Source: Methanobacteriota archaeon (GTDB taxonomy: Archaea > Thermoplasmatota > Poseidoniia > Poseidoniales > Thalassarchaeaceae). From it: a stretch of DNA of 9,687 bases. The notes under the pieces are model-generated. The model worked only from the letters and a program-made list of their open reading frames with translations. It did not search any database and had not been told where the DNA came from. How positions within the stretch are numbered: the first letter of the stretch is position 1; the number at the start of each line of letters is the position of its first letter. The DNA is taken from positions 3,948-13,634 of the forward strand of contig NYXJ01000080.1 in assembly GCA_002685315.1 (NCBI GenBank), given 5' to 3'. Both the position numbers and the translations under genes were made by a program. Of this stretch, positions 7,576-9,687 are shown piece after piece.

Positions 7576-8556
7576 ATGCCCCATAGATTTCTACTTCTCT
7601 TCGTAATACTTTCATCAACAATGAGTGGATGTATATCGAATGAAAATGGAGACATTTCTGAACAAGGTATGGATGAAGATCCGTTTGAAGATTTTTCATC
7701 TTTTTCAGAACACTGCTTGGAGCATGATGGTCTTGAAAGGTGCTGGCTCCTTCTTACCCCCTTGATTATGAATGAGTCAAATCTTGTCCCCCTTCTTATA
7801 GATATACATGGAGGTGGTGACGATATGTACCAGCAACGTTGGACCTCTGATTTTGCAAATATTTCAATGGAGCAGGGATTCATTGTAGCCTATCCTCAGG
7901 GCCATGAAAACTTGTGGAATCAAGCAGATGGTGTTTTACCCGGAGCTGATCAAGAGGATGTCGAATTTATACTGAAAATGATCGAAAAAATACAAAATAA
8001 TTACACTATCGATTCTTCTAAGATATATGTGACAGGATGGTCTAACGGATGTGGTATGGCTCATAGACTGGCGGTTCAGTCAAGCGATATCTTCGCAGCA
8101 GCTGGTTGCATGTCGATGTATCAATTTGCAAGTATACCAAATGACTACTCTCCAATCCCTTTCATGGAAGTACATGGCCTTGTAGATGAGGTTGTTCATT
8201 ATGCTAGTACTGCTGTTGCAGGTGTTGTGTTGGGAATTCCTAGTACTGGAGTAGAACAAGGTGCCATGCAGAATCTAGAAGAATGGGCGAGTTTAAATGG
8301 ATGTCAAGGAAGTAGTCCGGAAATTATTTCTATGGAGGACGATTATGATATTCGTGGTTACACACAATGCGAGAATGATGCGGAGGTGAGACTAATGACT
8401 CTATTTTTTGCAGCACATAATCCCTATCTTCATGATGATCCTGTTACCGAGCAGCCCGGAAGAGGTGGTGGTAATCCTACTGGAATTCCGTCTTCTCAAA
8501 TTCTTTGGGATTTTATGAGCCATTACTCCAAGGAGACACCTGTTTTCGAATATTAA
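7576..8556 (+). CDS. Secreted lipoprotein esterase, LpqC/PHB-depolymerase-like, divergent copy 3
   Basis: Third tandem paralogue, 326 residues from ATG 7576 (an in-frame TTG at 7573 adds one residue). It has signal peptide MPHRFLLL..., lipobox M-S-G-C19, and conserved C47...E-R-C56-W. D-I-H-G lies at 76-79, the nucleophile motif is G154-W-S156-N-G, the catalytic Asp is probably D204 in H-G-L-V-D, and H281 lies in A-A-H-N-P-Y. The fold end I-L-W-D-F-M-S-x-Y-S-K is kept. It differs from its siblings in the loop after L-W-N (113-115): the adjacent Cys-Cys and flanking W-N-A-G-W are replaced by a Gly/Ala/Asp stretch, while the six other mature cysteines remain. All catalytic residues are present, so it is probably active but with altered substrate-binding geometry. 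It follows copy 2 by 6 bases and ends 9 bases from the convergent nitroreductase gene. Confidence 0.85.
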   Translation: MPHRFLLLFVILSSTMSGCISNENGDISEQGMDEDPFEDFSSFSEHCLEHDGLERCWLLLTPLIMNESNLVPLLIDIHGGGDDMYQQRWTSDFANISMEQGFIVAYPQGHENLWNQADGVLPGADQEDVEFILKMIEKIQNNYTIDSSKIYVTGWSNGCGMAHRLAVQSSDIFAAAGCMSMYQFASIPNDYSPIPFMEVHGLVDEVVHYASTAVAGVVLGIPSTGVEQGAMQNLEEWASLNGCQGSSPEIISMEDDYDIRGYTQCENDAEVRLMTLFFAAHNPYLHDDPVTEQPGRGGGNPTGIPSSQILWDFMSHYSKETPVFEY

Positions 8557-8565
8557 TTTAATTGA

Positions 8566-9300
8566 TTATCTTAATTTTTCAGGCACAATAATTTCTGATG
8601 GTTTTGGACGGTTAGCATTGAAAGAATTTATTCTATTTTCACTTGGATATCCTAAACAAATTCCACAAAGTAATGAGTAATTTTTACTAATATCAAATTC
8701 TTTACGAACAGCATCTTCCCACACCGCAACAGCACCCTGTGGACATGTCCCTAATCCTTTAGAGTGGGCTGAAAGAATTAGATTCTGCATAAAGAGTCCT
8801 GCATCGGAGGCCGAATATTTCCCTAATGATTTGTGCGTAAATACAAATAATTCCACAGGCGCTCCAAAAAAATCATAGTTCCTAGCCCAGGCTTTATCCC
8901 GAGTCTTTTTATCGTCTCTATCGATATCGTTGTAAGATAAAAAGTCCCTTCCTTGATTCTTAGACCTTTGAATCAAATCTTTGTGATATGGTCTTGTGAT
9001 TATCCAATTACTTGTAGGTAGCCCTTTTCTTTTCAATACGGCCTTTATCTTTCCAAAGATACTACCTCTTGCCCCTTTAATCGCTTCCCATCTTGTAAGG
9101 AACTCTTTTGATAGTCTATCACGAACATCTCCCTTAGCTACTGCCACAAGAATTGGTCTAGTATTACTCCAACTTGGGGATGTTAGTCCGTCAGCAATAA
9201 TTTCCTCAATAATTTCGTCAGGAATTGGTGTCGAAAGAAAATCCCGTGTTGAGCGACGTGAGGATACGAAAGAGCGAAAATCATTAGAATCAAAATTCAT
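8566..9300 (-). CDS. Nitroreductase-family FMN flavoprotein
   Basis: Predicted cytoplasmic FMN-dependent NAD(P)H oxidoreductase of the nitroreductase superfamily, which reduces nitroaromatics, quinones or flavins; the physiological substrate is not readable. The 244-residue protein begins with the FMN-phosphate motif R-R-S-T-R-D-F (15-21). P-S-W-S-N-T-R-P (42-49) is the second flavin contact. The middle has Y-N-D-I-x-R-D and N-Y-D-F-F-G-A-P (141-148), and the C-terminal half has S-A-x-D-A-G-L-F-M-Q-N (163-173), G-L-G-T-C-P-Q-G (182-189) and C-G-I-C-L-G-Y-P (212-219). It ends with the N-x-F-x-x-x-R-P-K-P-S-E tail common in the family. Length is normal. No signal peptide. ATG 9300 begins the family domain at once. 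It lies downstream of rnpB on the same strand but is probably transcribed from its own promoter, since a U-tract lies between them. Confidence 0.9.
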   Translation of the reverse strand: MNFDSNDFRSFVSSRRSTRDFLSTPIPDEIIEEIIADGLTSPSWSNTRPILVAVAKGDVRDRLSKEFLTRWEAIKGARGSIFGKIKAVLKRKGLPTSNWIITRPYHKDLIQRSKNQGRDFLSYNDIDRDDKKTRDKAWARNYDFFGAPVELFVFTHKSLGKYSASDAGLFMQNLILSAHSKGLGTCPQGAVAVWEDAVRKEFDISKNYSLLCGICLGYPSENRINSFNANRPKPSEIIVPEKLR

Positions 9301-9340
9301 ACTATCTGCCCAACCTATTAGTCCCTGGGCATTAATACAG

Positions 9341-9347
9341 ATAAATT
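9341..9347 (-). promoter_or_regulatory. Possible TATA box of the nitroreductase gene
   Basis: The minus strand reads AATTTAT about 41-47 bases before ATG 9300, in the 89-base gap after rnpB. With standard archaeal spacing, transcription would begin around 9315-9320, giving a leader of about 15-20 bases. It is a plain AT-rich match. Confidence 0.35.
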
Positions 9348-9356
9348 ACTGTATTG

Positions 9357-9361
9357 AAAAA
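9357..9361 (-). terminator. U-tract terminator candidate for rnpB
   Basis: Five consecutive T on the minus strand, about 30 bases past the end of the RNase P RNA P1 helix. Archaeal RNA polymerase commonly terminates at such tracts. The bases immediately after P1 are a run of A on that strand, not U, so the primary transcript probably runs to here and is trimmed. Confidence 0.35.
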
Positions 9362-9389
9362 TCAATCTAATATTCTGATTATTTTTTGT

Positions 9390-9687
9390 GAGGGTGCAGG
9401 GAGTAAGCCCCTTTCTGTTCACCTTTCGGCTGGTCACATTCAACTTAGCATCCTACCTGTCCCTGTTGATGCCATACAGGACTGCTTGGACTTGCTCCAG
9501 CGTGGTTGCTCGTTCCATCTACATTCAGACAATCTCTTCCTTTCGGATTCACTGTACACGTCTGATATAGTTCGTTTCTATTACAGAGCCGACCTTCCCA
9601 GATCTCCGACGTTAATCGGACCGCTTGCATCTTGGAGAGGGGACTTTCCTCAGTGTCGTACACTGTCAGTGACCCTCCTGCTCCCTC
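9390..9687 (-). ncRNA. rnpB: RNase P RNA (catalytic RNA subunit)
   Basis: RNA component of ribonuclease P, which removes the 5' leader from pre-tRNA. On the minus strand the universally conserved CR-I sequence GAGGAAAGUCC lies at 9641-9651, and CR-V, ACAGAAAGGGGCUUA, at 9404-9418; AAGUC of the first and GGCUU of the second pair as part of P4. The ends pair as P1: GAGGG and GCAGG at the 5' end (9676-9687) with CCUGC and CCCUC at the 3' end (9390-9400). Next to CR-I, CAGUGU/ACACUG (9651-9665) forms a perfect hairpin that fits P3. A GUAAUAGAAACGAAC stretch (9570-9584) lies in the specificity-domain region. The length of 298 is normal for an archaeal RNase P RNA. The 5' end coincides with the window edge, so the gene may extend a few bases further and its promoter is outside. 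Confidence 0.93.

Noticed and set aside
5762..7883. Antisense open frames within the esterase genes
   Set aside because: The plus-strand frames carry signal peptides, lipoboxes and catalytic motifs; the antisense products have no recognisable domain.
8996..9370. Plus-strand open frame opposite the nitroreductase gene
   Set aside because: The minus strand encodes a full nitroreductase with all flavin motifs; the opposing frame has none and runs into the intergenic gap.
9382..9387. Six-T run as an rnpB terminator
   Set aside because: It is a T-run on the plus strand; on the transcribed minus strand it is six A, so it cannot act as a U-tract for rnpB.
9388..9663. Short open frames on both strands in the last 300 bases
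   Set aside because: They fall wholly inside the RNase P RNA, whose conserved core and pairing explain the sequence; the peptides look random.
1..9687. CRISPR array, insertion sequence, integrase or tRNA
   Set aside because: No regularly spaced repeats, transposase motif, terminal inverted repeats or cloverleaf was found by reading; intergenic gaps are all under 170 bases.

Overview
The window reads as a compact, AT-rich archaeal chromosome segment, most plausibly from a planktonic marine euryarchaeon of the Marine Group II/III (Poseidoniales-like) kind. The reasons are short or absent 5' leaders with A/T-rich TATA-like boxes, overlapping genes, lipobox proteins ending their signal peptide in (L/M)-S-G-C with acidic, Asn/Glu-rich linkers, and an RNase P RNA with the conserved core at the right edge. 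The lineage is an inference from style; no marker gene in the window proves it.

Left block (56-2261, minus strand): a three-gene operon read right to left. A membrane-anchored thioredoxin-fold (Dsb/TlpA-like) oxidoreductase with a CPYC active site is followed, with a 4-base ATGA overlap, by a VKOR-family membrane protein, and then, 2 bases after its stop, by an NAD-dependent sugar-nucleotide epimerase. The first two form an obvious disulfide-forming pair: the Dsb-like protein oxidises exported proteins and VKOR would re-oxidise it, passing electrons to quinone. Shine-Dalgarno-like sequences fix all three starts.

Middle block (2440-5508, plus strand): divergent from the redox operon across a 169-base AT-rich region that holds a perfect 6-bp inverted repeat. 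It encodes a 1022-residue RND/MMPL-type transporter with two homologous halves, each with a large outer loop carrying exactly four cysteines.

Right-middle block (5571-8556, plus strand): three tandem, divergent paralogues of a lipid-anchored, secreted alpha/beta-hydrolase of the LpqC / PHB-depolymerase / feruloyl-esterase (CE1-like) type, packed as an operon (20-base overlap, then a gap of a few bases). All keep the G-x-S-x-G nucleophile, Asp and His. They are cysteine-rich; the third copy has lost one adjacent Cys-Cys pair.

Right edge (8566-9687, minus strand): a nitroreductase-family flavoprotein convergent with the third esterase, and upstream of it the RNase P RNA gene (rnpB), whose P1 helix closes exactly at the window edge.

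Taken together, the exported proteins here (transporter loops and three surface esterases) are rich in paired cysteines and sit beside a Dsb/VKOR oxidation module. That is a coherent picture of a cell that stabilises its surface degradative and transport proteins with disulfides. I see no mobile element, CRISPR array, tRNA or phage gene. I do not see a clearly new defence or biosynthetic system.
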